Made by a program: the position numbers and the translations under genes. A DNA stretch of 64,000 bases, from NCBI GenBank assembly GCA_036925085.1, contig JAUPFP010000011.1, forward strand, positions 3,127,797 through 3,191,796, read 5' to 3'. A model generated the notes under the pieces. The model searched no databases. It had not been told where the DNA came from and saw only the letters and a program-made list of their open reading frames with translations. This DNA comes from Brachycybe producta. Its lineage: Eukaryota > Arthropoda > Diplopoda > Playtdesmida > Andrognathidae. Shown in pieces: positions 21,471 through 33,158 of the stretch. The stretch's first letter is position 1; each line of letters starts with the position of its first letter.

Positions 21471-21539
21471 CAGCATTTCATTAAGCAAAATTTATAAAAC
21501 AAACACCATTTTATTAGATAATACAAATGTTGGGTTTCT

Positions 21540-22165
21540 ACTAGGGCTGTGGAGTCGTTACGTAATTCTTCGACTCCAACTCGTGTAATTTGAAATTTGT
21601 AATTCGACTCCAACTCCGACTTCAACTGAGTCCGACAAATAAAAATAAAAAAATTGAAACTAAATCAACATAATTATGTATTTATTAAAAAAATGATTTG
21701 TACACTAGTGGGGTAACCCGTCATAAATGACGGGAGCATCTAGTTTCTTTTTGTGTGACTGTCCGGTTGTCATGAAGCAATTCGCCTTGACCACTTGTGT
21801 TTTTTATAAGCTCCTTAATATTGTTACAGGTATGTGAAGACAGGGAGATACAGTCGTGTGCCCCGCCCCTTTATGACTGTCAGACCAAATATCAACCAAT
21901 TGGAAATTGAAAAGAACGGGGCATGTGACGTCAGACCAAATAACAACCAATTCGAAATTGAAAAGAACGGGGCATGTGACATCAGACGACATAACAAAAT
22001 AATTAAAAGTTGCTGGCCCTCATAAAAAGGCGGGGAAAACGACTATTTTACTGTCTTTACTTGCCTGTCCTTACTATTGTTTGGATTCTTGGATCGGGAG
22101 AGTGCAACATAAAGTTGACCATGAGAAAAAAGCAGTTCATTTAAATTTCAATCTGATTAAGTTTT
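21540..22165. repeat. Mixed dispersed repeats
   Basis: It holds GGCTGTGGAGTCGTTACG (also at 49192), clusters of GACTCCAACTC words, and CCCCTTTATGACTGTCAGACC inverted MITE pieces. No gene was seen. Confidence 0.5.
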
Positions 22166-22169
22166 TGTC

Positions 22170-22695
22170 CTAAAACAATTTACCCTAAAGAAACATTTGC
22201 CCTAAAGAAACATTTGCCCTAAAGGGAGATATTGCCCTAAAGGGACATTTGCCCTAAAGGGACATTTGCCCTAAAGGGACATTTGCCCTAAAGAGAGATA
22301 TTGCCCTAAAGGGAGATATTGCCCTAAAGGGAGATATTGCCCTAAAGGGAGATATTGCCCTAAAGGGAGATATTGCCCTAAAGGGAGATATTGCCCTAAA
22401 GGGAGATATTGCCCTAAAGGGACATTTGCCCTAAAGGGACATTTGCCCTAATGGGACATTTGCCCTAAAGGGACATTGCCCTAAAGGGACATTTGCCCTA
22501 AAGGGACATTTGCCCTAAAGGGACACTTGCCCTAATGGGACACTTGCCCTAAAGGGACATTTGCCCTAAAGGGACATTTGCCCTAAAGGGACATTTGCCC
22601 TAAAGGGACATTTGCCCTAAAGGGACATTTGCCCTAAAGAGACATTTGCCCTAAAGAGATATTGCTCTAAAGAGATATTGCCCTAAAAGGACATA
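22170..22695. repeat. 17-bp minisatellite
   Basis: About 30 tandem copies of TTTGCCCTAAAGGGACA, with an alternative form in which GGGAGATA replaces GGGACATT. Point variants such as CCTAATGGG form local runs, a sign of recent unit duplication. Confidence 0.95.
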
Positions 22696-22899
22696 AATTC
22701 AGGGTACGTCAATATTGCATCTTTGAGACTTAATTTTGATGTTCAGTCCATCATTTTTCTTTTGGAGTCAGAGTCGTTTACTTTATACCGACTCCTACAA
22801 AAAATGAACGACTCCACCGATACAGACTTCCAAGGCCTAGTTTCTACTATACGCTGATCTTAGATAAAGTTACTATTTTTTATGTTATTCTCAATTTGA

Positions 22900-23990
22900 A
22901 ATTATAATTTATACATAATACATGTACATGTATGTTACAAATAAGATTCGCAATAGAGAAAAGAGTGTAACCCAAACAAGAGAGGTTTGTCTATTTGGAG
23001 CTTCTGGTTGCATGCTAAATGTTGCTAATGGATGGATAACAGTAGCACGCCCACACTATAATTTCATATGGATGGGGCGATAAACCAAGCTATTATTATG
23101 AACTAAAAATTATTAGCACGCACTATTATGACCCTAACATGTGGCTCACAGAATTCAGTGATTTTAAAGTATTCATATTTTTTTTTATTAATTATTAGCA
23201 AAAAAATATATATAGACATAACAGCAAAATAAAACAGCAGAAATTCAAGTTTTTTTTGTTTAAAAAAACTTAAATTTCCAGCGTTTAATATAGCGTTTAA
23301 TTCGTATTTTCTCCGAATGTAGGCGCTGCGATCGTTGTTGATTTAAAAAACATTTCTTAACGTTTTTTCTCCCTGTTTGAAGTGACATAATAATTAATAG
23401 AAAAATAATTTCACGTGGTAAGCTTATAAAAAAGAAACAATGTGAAGCCAATACATCAAAGCACGTGCTAACTTTTTTGTTATTGTTCTAAATCGTTTTA
23501 AGGAGAGTTCTTCAAATGTTTGTGGGACGATTTTTGATCCAATGGGATTTAACATTGAGTAAAAAAAACGAACGATTTTAAACCTTTTTTAAAAATAGAA
23601 GTTTTTCAAAATTTATACAAAGTCAGCACTTAAAGAACAATACTTTTTATTGCATTTTGCGCTTTACTGTATTTTAAATGAGCGATTGTGTGGCGATTTA
23701 TTGCAAGTTTATATGCATTTTATGAGCTGGGTCCAGTCTCATAAGCTGTGCTGGCTTAGGCTCCAATTTTGTACAGAATGCATTAAGTCTCAAATTAAAT
23801 ATTTTGCTTTGTGTTGTTGTTTCATTTTAATAGAATAGGTTTATTCACTGTGTTTGTAGGTTTCTTCACCATGTGTGTGTAGACCAACAAAGGCACTGTC
23901 TATATTGTAGTTATTCTTTAATGAATGTACTCTTGTTATGTTTCAAAAAGCCAATAAAGTAAAATTCATATTCAATTCAATTCAATTCAA
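22900..23990. repeat. Gr-flank duplicated block, copy 1
   Basis: GATTCGCAATAG...AACAAGAGAGGTTTGTCT and GCTTCTGGTTGCA match 49790-49860. TAAGCTGTGCTGGCTTAGGC...GCCAATAAAGTAAAATTCAT matches 50189-50410 and 63560-63785 in the same order. There is no coding sequence. The stretch 23171-23640 has no recognisable content beyond AT-rich DNA. Confidence 0.75.
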
Positions 23991-23999
23991 TTAAATACA

Positions 24000-25962
24000 C
24001 CTGCAATCAGCTCGAAAGCCATGTGGCAGGGAGGGATTGCTCCCAATCACGACTGATTGTCATTATTTAAAAATAAGACATCATCATGAAATTGAAATCG
24101 TCCTAACAAAGAACTATTCACAGGAAGAGAATTCCATAGTCTAATAACATTAGGAAGAAAAGACCAAAAATATGCATCAGTTCTAGCCATTAATTCTTTG
24201 AAAGTTTTTGAATGCCCAAATCTACCTTTACGAGGATTTCTAGTTAGTAAACCATTAAGCAGGGTAATGTTATCACAAGACAGCAAACGTCCCAGAAGAG
24301 CGAGGCTTTGCTCATTTCTTCGGCCTGCTAATGATTCCCATTCTAGCTCTTGGAGCATAGACGATACGCTGTCAGTATACGCATACCATCCCTTTACAAA
24401 TCTTGCAGCCCTACGCTGCACCATTTCTATTTCTTGTTTTAGATTATTTCTAAATGGGTTCCAAATTTGGGAACAATATACTAAGATAGGTCTAACTAGG
24501 GTAAAGTAACAGACCTTCTTTACATTTTCTTTACAATGTTTAAGGGTGCTTTGGACAAACTGCAGCCTTTGATTAGCTTTGGCAACTGCCTTGGTTATAT
24601 GATCTTTCTAAAGCATGTCCTTGGACAAGGTTAAGCCAAGATATTTGATGGTATCAACATGGGTTAGCTGAACATCTCCCATTGTGTAATCTGCCATGAA
24701 CGATTCTCGCTTTCGGAAAACTCGCATAACATTGCATTTACTCCTATTCAGTTGTAAATGCCACTCAGAGCACCACTCTTCAACACTGTCTAGATCTCTT
24801 TGGAGGGCTTCAATGTCCTCATTACTCCTAATCCTTCTGTACACAACAGCATCATCGGCAAATAAACGCATTGTACTGCTGCCTATCTGCCAGATTGTTT
24901 ATGAACAAAAGGAAAAGCAGTGGTCCAAGAATGCTACCCTGAGGTACACCAGATGTTACTTGTGCCCAGTCTGACATGGCACCATCAATTTGGACACGCT
25001 GTTGTCTATTGGATAAGAAAGATGACATCCATAAAATTACTTGGTTATTTATATTAAATGTTATCATTTTTTTAATTAGTAGTGAATGTTTTACTGTATC
25101 AAATGCTTTTGCAAAATCCAGAAATACCAAATCAAACTCGGCCTTACTGTCCAAACCAGACTGTATGTCTTGCATGAATAGTGCCAACTGGGTATCACAC
25201 GATCTGCCTTTGCGAAAACCATGCTGATTTTCATGAATTAGTTTATGCATCTTTAAATGCTTGATTGTACAAGAATAAATTATGTGTTCAAGGGTTTTAC
25301 AAACAATGGATGTTAAAGAAATTGATCTATAGTTATTTGGAAGGTGTTTATCACCCGTTTTAAAAATTGGACAAATGTTCGCTTGCCTCCATGCTAAAGG
25401 CAATATTCCACTCTGAAGGGAGTCTTGAAAAAGTTTACTTAAAAATGGACTGACTTCTGCAGCCAACTCTTTTAGTAATCTTGGTGAAATTTCATCTGGG
25501 CCTGATGATTTGTTTGTATCTAAATTACAAAGAAGGGTTTGTAATCCAGTGGTGTTTATGACTATGTCTGGCATAACTTGAGGTAAGGTGTCCATTGGTT
25601 GTACCTTGTTACCATCATTAGAATGAAAGACACTTTGAAAATAGTTATTAAGGGTGTTTGCAATAACCTGTTTGTCAGAACAAACATCACCTAGGGGTGT
25701 CATAATTGAAGTTATGGTATTTGGACTTTTGTTGAGACTTTTTACATATTTCCAGAATAATTTAGGGTTTTTATGGAGTGAGACCCCCAACACATTATTT
25801 GTAAAATTTAAGTGTTCCTTTTTAAGTAAACTTTTCACATGAGATCGCTAGGAGCTGAATTGTAATTTAGTAGTGGCATTAATATTTCTTTTCATTTTAG
25901 ATCGAATTTGGCGTTGCTTACGAAGAGCCCGGCGTATATCATTTGTGTACCAAATTGGCTCC
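24000..25962 (-). pseudogene. 5'-truncated Jockey/CR1-type LINE (RT)
   Basis: Reading on the - strand, the frame 25838-24852 shows RT motifs SSGPDEISPRLLKEL, NYRSISLTS, HGFRKGRSCDTQLALF, FLDFAKAFDTVKH (first catalytic Asp) and GVPQGSILGPLLFLLFIN. The FADDAVVY box is in a second frame (24871-24608), so a frameshift near 24870 separates the two. A stop at 24608 and another frame change precede a C-terminal part (24424-24047: RRAARFVKGWY, WNSLP). A (TTGAA)n tail follows at about 23965-23990. The endonuclease is missing. The 5' end abuts mariner sequence at about 25962. Confidence 0.88.
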
Positions 25963-26745
25963 AAGCCAATAGACATTTGACAATCAACAATGTGGCGGAT
26001 GCTCTTGGATGTTCACATGGGACAGCCTATAGCATAATCCATGATAACCTCGCATTTCGTAAAGTTTGTGCTCGTTGGGTACGTAGAGAATTGAATTCAG
26101 TACAGAAAACACACAGAATGGGTCTTGCTTTGGAACACCTTATTCGTTATGAGGTTGAGGGACTTGACATGCTCAGTCGGATTGTCACTGGTGATGAATC
26201 ATGGGTTCATCATTTTCAACCAGAATCCAAACGTGCATCGATGCGAAGGAAACAACCTTCATCAACCGCAATGAAAAAGTTTAAAGTTGTGCCATCAGCA
26301 GGAAAGGTTATGGTCACTGTTTTTTTGGGACTGTCATGGTGTTCTGCTTGTTCATTTTCAAAAGCCAGGAGAAAATGTGAATGCTGCAACATACTGCAAT
26401 GTTCTGAACAAACTGAGGGACTCAATTTGCCGAAAACGCCCTGGACTACTGACCCGTAGAGTACTGCTCTTGCATGACAATGCGAGACCGCATACAGCAC
26501 ATGCAATGCTTGACACCATTGCGAAATTGAAGTGGGAACTTCTAGAACATCCTCCCTACAGCCCAGACCTGGCCCCAAGTGACTTTCACTTGTTTGGTCC
26601 ACTTAAAAACCACCTTGGTGGTAAATGTTTTTCCAATAATGAAGAGGTTCAAAATGCTGTACATAACTGGCTACGACAGCACCCTACATTTTTTATGCAG
26701 ATGGTTTCCAGAAGTTGATAAAGCGATAGGACAAATGCTTATGTC
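25962..26745 (+). pseudogene. Mariner transposase, 5'-truncated and frameshifted
   Basis: The frame begins inside the second helix-turn-helix (LTINNVADALGCSHGTAYSI), then IVTGDESWVHHF (first catalytic Asp). It shifts at a T-run at 26319-26325, where one extra T moves reading into the next frame. That frame holds HDNARPHTAHAM and YSPDLAPSDFHLFGPLK. Thirty-four residues separate the last two Asp, the DD34D spacing of mariner. The first ~19 codons of the open frame come from antisense LINE sequence. No terminal inverted repeat was recognised. Confidence 0.9.
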
Positions 26746-26989
26746 TTTGCGGAAATTATGTCGAGAAATAAATGTCTCATGTATACATTAGTTCATCACT
26801 TACTTTTTTATTTACTGCATTTTGTAACTTACATATTGACTCTCCCTCGTATGTCACATGTATTTTAATATACAAAAATAATAACATAACATAGAACACC
26901 CCTCCTAAATAATAGGAATAGCCCCCTTTCAGATGCTACAATCTCAACTTGTTTTAAAACAAAATTACGTTTTTAAAAAATGTGCACGT

Positions 26990-27965
26990 GTAGATACATG
27001 CGTACACACATACACGCGTGTGCAAATGTGCCCGCGCACATGTACACGCGTGTGCAAATGTGCCCGCGCACATGTACACGCGTGTGCAAATGTGCCCGCG
27101 CACATGTACACGCGTGTGCAAATGTGCCCGCGCACATGTACACGCGTGTGCTAATGTGCCCGCGCACATGTACACGCGTGTGCAAATGTGCCCGCGCACA
27201 TGTACACGCGTGTGCAAATGTGCCCGCGCACATGTACACGCGTGTGCAAATGTGCACGCGCACATGTACATGCATGTGCAAATGTGCACGCGCACATGTA
27301 CACGCGTGTGCAAATGTGCACGCGCACATGTACACGCGTGTGCAAATGTGCACGCGCACATGTACACACGTGTGCAAATGTGCACGCGCACATGTACACG
27401 CGTGTGCAAATGTGCACGCGCACATGTACACGCGTGTGCAAAAGTGCACGCACATGTCCACGCGTGTGCAAAAGTGCACGCACATGTCCACGCGTGTGCA
27501 AATGTGCACGCACATGTACACGCGTGTGCAAATGTGCACGCACATGTACACGCATGTGCAAATGTGCACGCACATGTACACGCGTGTGCAAATGTGCACG
27601 CACATGTACACGCGTGTGCAAATGTGCACGCACATGTACCACTTGCATGCATGTGCACGCACATGTACACTTGCACGCATGTGTATGCACATGTACACGC
27701 ATGCATGTGTATACTCGTGTACACAAAAGCACGCATGTGTACGTGCATATACACATGTGCATGGATTAGTATGCACATGTACACACGTGTGCGCAAGTGT
27801 ACACACGTTTGTGCATGTGTACGCACATGTGTATGCACATGTGTACGCTCATGTGTATGCACATGTGTACACACATGCACACACGTGTGTACATGTGTGT
27901 ACACATGTGCATACGTGTGCACATATGTAAGCCCATGTACACAAGTGCGTGCATTTGTATATAGA
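26990..27965. repeat. 30-32-bp purine-pyrimidine minisatellite
   Basis: Tandem units contain GTACACGCGTGTGCAAATG plus a GTGCCCGCGCACAT or GTGCACGCACAT variant. Units are 32 bp on the left and 30 bp from about 27430. The right end decays to irregular CACATGTGTACG. Nearly all of it alternates purine and pyrimidine. It lacks stop codons on both strands, so several long frames cross it. These are artefacts of composition. Confidence 0.95.
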
Positions 27966-28034
27966 TAAACACACATGTATGTACTGACGTACATGATATA
28001 GTTACATGTGATGCGCCTGCATCATTCATTTGTA

Positions 28035-28260
28035 ATAATATGGGTTAAATAATAGGAATAGCCCCCTTTCAGATGCTTCAACTGAAAAGAAGAAGAATCT
28101 CAATTTTTTTAAAAAAAATTACGTTTTTAAAAAATGCGAACGTGTAGATACATGCGTACACAAACATGCGCGCATGTGTATGGACATGCACACATGTGTG
28201 CAAATGTGTACGCACATGTACACATGTGTGCAGAATGTGCACATCATTTTTGGTCTCATG
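28035..28260. repeat. Second copy of the minisatellite flank
   Basis: AATAGGAATAGCCCCCTTTC and AAATTACGTTTTTAAAAAAT repeat 26908-26980 and are followed by a short TGTACACATGTG tract. The two sides of the minisatellite locus are therefore duplicated. Confidence 0.75.
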
Positions 28261-28611
28261 ACATTTTGTTGTAGGTGGTCCCGTTTTCGAGTTGTTTGAC
28301 CCACATAACATTATGACAAAAAACTCAAAATTTGTTTCTAAAAAAATTATAAAAAATAACTCCTGGGTAAAATTTTCTAATTGTTTGTCAGGAGCATTAT
28401 ATTTAACCACTGACTGAATCAAATAAAAAATACTGCATCTCTTTACTTCATTCCGTACTTGAGTTGTTCGATCCACAAACTTGGGGTTCCGGACTTAAGG
28501 ACATACAGACATACAGACATCCTTTTTTACCCCTTTTAATGCATGATCCTATATACCTCCTGTGAGCTTTATGGCGTCCTTTCACCAAATTGAGTAACTC
28601 TTTATGTTCTT

Positions 28612-29095
28612 TTCTGTAACTCGTTTCTTCTCTTGATGGTGCGGTGGTCGCACGGAGAAGATTCGAACTACAGAGGTAGTCGGATGGTGATGGATTGTCA
28701 TCAGCCTTCTGTGTAGGGGTGTAATCTAGCAGAAGGGTGGTGACCATCCACTTCTGGCCACCATTGATGATCATCTTCCTTTGTTAGGAAGATGTGTTGC
28801 TCCGTAGGGATCTCTATGTCTTCTTGCCCTATGGTGTCTCCAGCTTGTCTAGAGAAGGGTTAGTTTCAGAACAGCAGACAATGCAGTTTCATATTGCAAA
28901 CACTTTTATTCACTCTTATATACAAACAGTAACATTACAAGAATGAATAGTTATTAATTAAAGGTGCGTCCACGGGCCCATGATGTGATATGGATATGAT
29001 AATCAGCGTAGTACAAACGTTGAGCAAGAGTGGACAAAGAACAAAGTGGAACATTGTCTTTTTATACCTTGGACCTGTGTACACCTGCAAAAAGA
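28612..29095 (-). repeat. LTR fragment or solo LTR of the element D family
   Basis: AACTCGTTTCTTCT...GTGGT...CGAAGAAGATTCGA-type blocks match 58356-58800. On the - strand TATAAAA lies at 29060-29066, just inside the CAGGTGTACACAGGTCCAAG end. No target duplication was recognised. Confidence 0.6.
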
Positions 29096-30390
29096 ACTTT
29101 CTTTCAATTATTTTCAACCCAACCTGTTTTGAACTATAATTAATTGTAAATACAGTACACGCTCAACAATACGAGCTCGTATGAAAACATTTAAAAAAAC
29201 CTAATGGTTGAGAGTACTCGAAATAATGGATTACTGGAAATAAAAAAGTTATGCTCATGGCAAACTATATATTGAACTTGGTGATGGTGGGATTTGCGCA
29301 CATGTGGCGAAGATATCGGACTTCTGAGTGTGAGAATTAAAAACGTTGGATTATAGAGTCAGTAGAACATCGGATTATTGATTATAGAATTTGTACTGTA
29401 CTTTAAAAAAAAACTACTGGCAGGCAATAAATATCTTAACAGCAAACGAAAGTCACCTTTATGCATGAACTTTTATTTATTGAAAAGGCGAAAGGATTCA
29501 CGGGTTCATTTTTTACAGTAGAGACTGAAAGTATAGAAAATCTTGGTCCTATTCAATCCTGTTCTATTTGGGTTTCATCTTGTTTCATGCTGTCCTATTC
29601 CGGTTTCATCTAATCACATCACATCCCATTCTATAAAATCACCCACATGTTCCATCGGTTGTATGAATTCCATATAGAGTAGAAAATGTGGCCACTTGCT
29701 TAGTTTATTTTGGGTAGGGACATCTTGAAGCAATAAAAATAACAAAAATAGCTCAATGTCCAAGAAAACAAGGGCTGTTAAAGAATGTGGGTGGCACTTA
29801 AACAAAAAAATATTTTCTACACGTGTTTTCTTGGCTAAACTGGAAAATCAACTCAACTATAAAAATGACTCTAAATATTTTTAAAATTAAGTGATTTTCT
29901 AATTGTTTTAATGCACTCGGTCTACACATGCTACTATTTTATACATTTTAAAAATTAAGTCCACATTTATTTGGTAATATTTTCAATATTTAAGACTTAA
30001 TAATTACTCTGGAAGTTTTTTTTTAACAATTTGGGAATTATGGCCACAGAAAATTTGGGGAAAGTGGCCACAGTAGTCTATTCTATTACAGTTTAGAAAA
30101 ATGTTGTCCAATTGCATGCTAATGTTGAAGATTTTTTTGCATTAATGAAAAAAGTAGATAAAAATGGCTTTCATTCTTATTAAAAGCAACTATGCAGCAC
30201 TGCAAATATAAAAACTAACGTTTTTTCTTTAACATCTGGTTTAAGGGCTCAATAGAAAAACGATGGTAGCGCTCTTTGTGGAGATTTTCGTAAGTAATTT
30301 TGCGATGTGTAGCCTCTTAACAAGAGAATGTATAAAATGGATTAAACTAATAACATACTTGTTACACGATGCTATATAATTTTCAAAACC
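29096..30390. repeat. Gr-flank duplicated block and inverted-repeat fragment
   Basis: TTTCTTTCAATTATTTTCAACCC and the next ~500 bp (AACTATAATTAATTGTAAATACAG, GATGGTGGGATTTGCGC) match 50493-50960. CCTATTCGG-type repeats at 29540-29620 resemble the 51.0 kb minisatellite. At 30200-30380 there is a copy of the 15.90-16.05 kb element end. No gene was seen. Confidence 0.65.
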
Positions 30391-30498
30391 GTTAATTCAT
30401 ATCATGGCAACGATAAAACAAAAAATAATTATATAATAAAAAACGTATATAAAGCTGGGGGAAGTTTTCAACAAGAATTTGGAAGAAAACAAACAAAA

Positions 30499-30734
30499 AT
30501 GGAAGTCTTAAAAACAAGTCTGAAAACTGACTTTCAAGAAGATCACAAAATTCAGTTTCAAGATGCTGCAACATTTGCATATCACATCTCGTCATTTTTA
30601 ATATTCTTCAAACCATATGGATTTTCTGTAAAGAAACCTAACAGAAACTTATTGAAATCCAAATGGAAATACCTTGCTAAGATATGCAATAAAAGCATAT
30701 TTATTATTACTGCAACATTATCATTGTACTTTAT
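30499..30734 (+). CDS. Gr1 exon 1, part before element B
   Basis: ATG at 30499 gives 78 codons plus two bases. The N-terminus is cytosol-like and charged. A hydrophobic run starts at about residue 66 (SIFIITATLSLYF) and is cut by the LTR after TTAT 30731-30734. Confidence 0.8.
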
Positions 30735-31635
30735 TGAAACGATACGTCCAGGAGCGATCCTGGCTCGTTTAGTTTTTTTGTGGATCGTTTGTTTATTTTT
30801 TTGGATTGGCCTGGAACTTTGTCAACCCTCTGTACTCACGTACAGAGGATTGACCCAGTTCCATCAGCTGATGACGATGCCAATATCCTGTCTTGGGTCT
30901 TGGGTCCCTTTTTCCTCCCAGTCCCACCCCTTAATACAAAGAGATCGACTTGATAAGCCTCAGCATTGGGTCTATGGGGTGAAAACTTTCTTTTGTAATT
31001 TTGTTTTGATTACGATGAATCACTTGTCTATATTTTAGTGACCACTGGTCAATCATGTTGATTGGCCAGTTTGGTTTTTAAGTTTGATTTTGCCCAATCA
31101 GAGAATACTGAGAAAGTGTTCTCAGTATCCTCTTTTTGGGTATAAATAACCATGTATTTTTGTGTAAAGGAGACTTGAAGAAGCAGTCTTGAAAGCATTC
31201 TTTGGACACAGACATTATGCCCAAATTTGCCTAGAGATGATGAGATGTAAATAAACTGGAAATTATAGTTAAAAAGTTGTTGAAGTTATTTTTATCTTTT
31301 AAAAACAAAACGAAGGACTTCAACATTTTGTCATCTAGCACTGTCAACCCAGGTGTAAACCTGGCTCTCCAGTACTAGATGAGACTTCTGAAGACAGCAC
31401 GATCAACCAGCTTTTTACGGGCGAAAGCCCGGGGAGTAGCAGACAACAAAAGATCCTTAAAACTGTAAAGGTTCTTGAAAGAGGAACTTGTGAGGAAACG
31501 TATGGGACTAATTTGTTCCCTTCCTCCCGAACCATAATAGAATTAGTGGCCTAGCCAACCACTTTCCGATCGCCCGAAAGAGCGCTACGATACTTTTTGA
31601 TAATTCTATTAGACCCCTGAATGTGGTTCGTTACA
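30735..31635 (+). repeat. 5' LTR of element B
   Basis: 901 bp, TGAAACGATACG to GGTTCGTTACA. CCAAT at 31094-31098, TATAAATA at 31141-31148 and AATAAA at 31250-31255 give a plausible U3/R layout. CGTTACA at the end is shared with element A. Confidence 0.95.
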
Positions 31636-31639
31636 AATT

Positions 31640-31655
31640 TGGTGGAGGCGCCGGG
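31640..31655 (+). other. Primer-binding site of element B
   Basis: TGGTGGAGGCGCCGGG lies four bases after the 5' LTR and is identical to the element A site. Confidence 0.82.
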
Positions 31656-31736
31656 TAGTTGAATACCTTGTTACTCCATAAGCTACAAAGATCGTGTTGA
31701 AAAGCACGCGGCATAGAGAAAACATCGACGTCAGAA

Positions 31737-33158
31737 ATGACCAGTCTACAGAAACTACTCAAGGACTTGAGGGATCTCGAGAGACTGAGGGAGGAAAGAC
31801 GTCGAAAGAAGAAGACTGCCACGTTGAAGAAGATCGTGAAGAGGCAACGTACTCAACTGGAGGAGGCCAAGGACGACGCTAATGTACTTCCACCGACTCC
31901 TGTTGCTGTCAAGCCTGAGGTACAGTCCAACGATGGAAGCAAGACGCCAGAACACGCCGCCATTGCCGGCATCATTGGGAAACTGTCTAAAGAGAAACAA
32001 GATGAGTTGGTTCGTCAGATTATGGGCGACAAACGGAGCAGAGCGGGCTCAATCAACACTGAATTGGAATCGATTGAACCCGGGCGAAAGCTCGGTCCGG
32101 ATGAAACTACCAAATGGACACCGGACCTGGGACCTACGCCATACTCTGAGAGAAATTCGTTACATCCTCTGCAGGGATTCTCGAAGTACGACGGTGATGA
32201 CAACATCCTCCTCTACATAGAAGAATTTGAAGACATCGCTACGGCGCACGACTGGAACTCCCTGCAGAGATGCAGGCACTTCGCAGGGCTCTTGAGGAAG
32301 CGTGCAATCAAATGGCTCGCACACTTCCGCTCTGCTTATGAGGGAAAAGAGATTACGTGGACGGCCATGAAGGAGGGAATCATTGCTGAATTCCTCCTGC
32401 CTGACCAGAAGGTCTGCATGAGTCGAGAATTGGTGGAAAGGCGTCAGCAAGACCATGAAACTTTCAGGGTCTATGCTGAAAAATACGCCGAGATGTATCG
32501 AAGAATTCATCCACATGACGATGAATCGTTGCTGATAGCTACGCTCCGAAAGAGTCTGCTACCAGCACTAAGAAAACATTTGTATGGAGCACCAAAAGAT
32601 CATTACCATGAGTTTGTGCGCTTCAGTACTCAAACTGAAGGGGAACTGGTGGATGAGAGAGAGTTGGTTTACAAAACATCGGCTGGGACTACAACCAAAG
32701 CGGGCGTAAGCCAGCCGAATCAAGGAAGTCAACCAAAACAGCAGAGTCAACCTAGAACTTCAAGCGGACAAGACAAGATGTCGAACCCGCCTGAAAAGGC
32801 TTACCAGGAATCGAAACAGACAAATGAGCATCAAAACAAGCAGAGGGCTCCTTGGCGAAATCAATACCAAGGGCCGCTCACCTGTTACCGATGTGGGGAG
32901 GCGGGCCACATTGCACGTGCTTGCCCAAACCCCGGAAAACCAAAGACTGAACAAAGGAACGTTCCAACGGCAACATCGACCACTGTAAGCAGGATCGACG
33001 AACCGTTGGCAACGACGGCAACGAAGTTCTCAAATACTGTTGAGGTTTTTGAAACTCACGTCCTGCCGAATGGTATGAGAATGGTGCCTGTCGATATCAA
33101 TGGAGTGACACACTATTTTCATGAGGAAAATCTAACAGAAGAGGCTTTAAACTGCTAA
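31737..33158 (+). CDS. gag: Element B gag
   Basis: A 473-codon ORF. A Lys/Arg/Glu-rich coiled-coil-like start is followed by a capsid region at about 138-300 (LQGFSKYDGDDNILLYIEEF, then WTAMKEGIIAEFLL and ETFRVYAEKYAEMYRRI). One zinc knuckle, CYRCGEAGHIARAC, lies at 383-396, with a 77-residue tail. The order matches element A gag. It is fully open, so it could make particles. The -1 slip site lies two codons before its stop. Confidence 0.93.
   Translation: MTSLQKLLKDLRDLERLREERRRKKKTATLKKIVKRQRTQLEEAKDDANVLPPTPVAVKPEVQSNDGSKTPEHAAIAGIIGKLSKEKQDELVRQIMGDKRSRAGSINTELESIEPGRKLGPDETTKWTPDLGPTPYSERNSLHPLQGFSKYDGDDNILLYIEEFEDIATAHDWNSLQRCRHFAGLLRKRAIKWLAHFRSAYEGKEITWTAMKEGIIAEFLLPDQKVCMSRELVERRQQDHETFRVYAEKYAEMYRRIHPHDDESLLIATLRKSLLPALRKHLYGAPKDHYHEFVRFSTQTEGELVDERELVYKTSAGTTTKAGVSQPNQGSQPKQQSQPRTSSGQDKMSNPPEKAYQESKQTNEHQNKQRAPWRNQYQGPLTCYRCGEAGHIARACPNPGKPKTEQRNVPTATSTTVSRIDEPLATTATKFSNTVEVFETHVLPNGMRMVPVDINGVTHYFHEENLTEEALNC
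33146..33152 (+). promoter_or_regulatory. Canonical -1 slippery heptamer TTTAAAC
   Basis: The gag frame reads GCT TTA AAC TGC TAA. T-TTA-AAC fits the X-XXY-YYZ rule, sits just before the gag stop (33156-33158), and is followed by GC-rich GGGCGCCACTCAGCCCC. Slipping back one base opens straight into the 1045-codon frame, which has no ATG near its start (it would begin at GTG 33182). Confidence 0.8.

Noticed and set aside
22170..22695. CRISPR-like regular repeats
   Set aside because: Units are contiguous with no spacers, in eukaryotic DNA. It is a minisatellite.
26954..27994. Very long open frames on both strands (up to 346 codons, Cys/His/Thr-rich)
   Set aside because: They are produced by a stop-free minisatellite in every frame and have no start context or domain.
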